The notes under the pieces are model-generated. The model saw only the letters and a program-made list of their open reading frames with translations. It made no database searches and was not told the DNA's origin. Shown piece by piece: positions 6,343 through 6,408 of a DNA stretch of 6,408 nt. Origin of the DNA: Fidelibacterota bacterium UBA2980 (GTDB taxonomy: Bacteria; Fidelibacterota; Marinisomatia; Marinisomatales; Marinisomataceae); assembly GCA_002348725.1 (NCBI GenBank), contig DEAO01000033.1, forward strand, positions 29,007-35,414. Direction: 5' to 3'. Every line of letters begins with the position of its first letter. The first letter of the stretch is position 1. A program made the translations under genes and the position numbers.

Positions 6343-6408
6343 CAGGTGAGGCAGGAATTGAACCCGCAACCCCCGGTTTTGGAGACCGGTGCTCTACCAA
6401 TTGAGCTA
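6343..6408 (-). tRNA. trnW: tRNA-Trp (CCA anticodon), 5' end cut off by the window edge
   Basis: On the minus strand the sequence runs from position 8 of the tRNA to discriminator base 73. The D stem is GCTC/GAGC with loop AATTGGTA. The anticodon stem is CCGGT/ACCGG with the 7-base loop CTCCAAA, and anticodon CCA lies at 6380-6382 (tryptophan). The variable loop is GGGTT. The T stem is GCGGG/CCTGC around TTCAATT. The 3' acceptor strand is CTCACCT, followed by G73, the usual Trp discriminator. The next bases are CAA, so the CCA tail is not encoded and must be added by the nucleotidyltransferase. The first seven bases, predicted to be near AGGTGAG, lie outside the window. A tRNA-Trp directly before secE is a common bacterial arrangement, often with tuf further upstream. 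Confidence 0.96.

Overview
The window is one continuous minus-strand gene block from a bacterial chromosome: the conserved transcription and translation cluster tRNA-Trp – secE – nusG – rplK – rplA – rplJ – rplL – rpoB. Transcription runs from the right end of the window to the left. Both ends are cut inside genes. The tRNA lacks its first seven bases at the right edge. rpoB runs off the left edge after 1183 codons, short of its C-terminus.

The DNA is AT-rich with very short spacers, which suggests a streamlined genome. RpoB resembles the Bacteroidota/FCB group: it has the TNPLAEITHKRR and DVHYTHYGRLCPIETPEGP motifs, a lobe insertion, and a lysine-rich insertion before the catalytic GDKMAGRHGNKG motif. 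L7/L12, however, lacks the N-terminal motif usual in Bacteroidota. A non-Bacteroidota FCB lineage, for instance marine Marinimicrobia (SAR406), is therefore a reasonable but unproven guess. Several genes have Shine-Dalgarno sequences (GGAGG before rpoB, GAGGT before rplA), while rplK and nusG show none.

Layout from right to left. A partial tRNA-Trp (CCA anticodon, 3' CCA not encoded) lies 14 nt before secE. secE and nusG overlap by ATGA. A 5-nt gap leads to rplK, which overlaps rplA by ATGA. rplJ follows after 2 nt and rplL after 1 nt. A 46-nt AT-rich spacer then leads to rpoB, which starts at a TTG codon. There is no non-coding stretch of 300 bases or more, and I see no convincing promoter or terminator.

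The genes work together as follows. SecE is part of the SecYEG translocon. NusG couples RNA polymerase to the ribosome. L11, L1, L10 and L7/L12 form the L1 stalk and the factor-recruiting stalk of the 50S subunit. RpoB is the beta subunit of RNA polymerase. This is ordinary core genome, and I found no novel system. The points worth a second look are two substitutions in the RpoB rifamycin pocket, the lack of any intergenic leader for L10 autoregulation, the TTG start of rpoB, and the risk of calling secE and nusG too long at the N-terminus.
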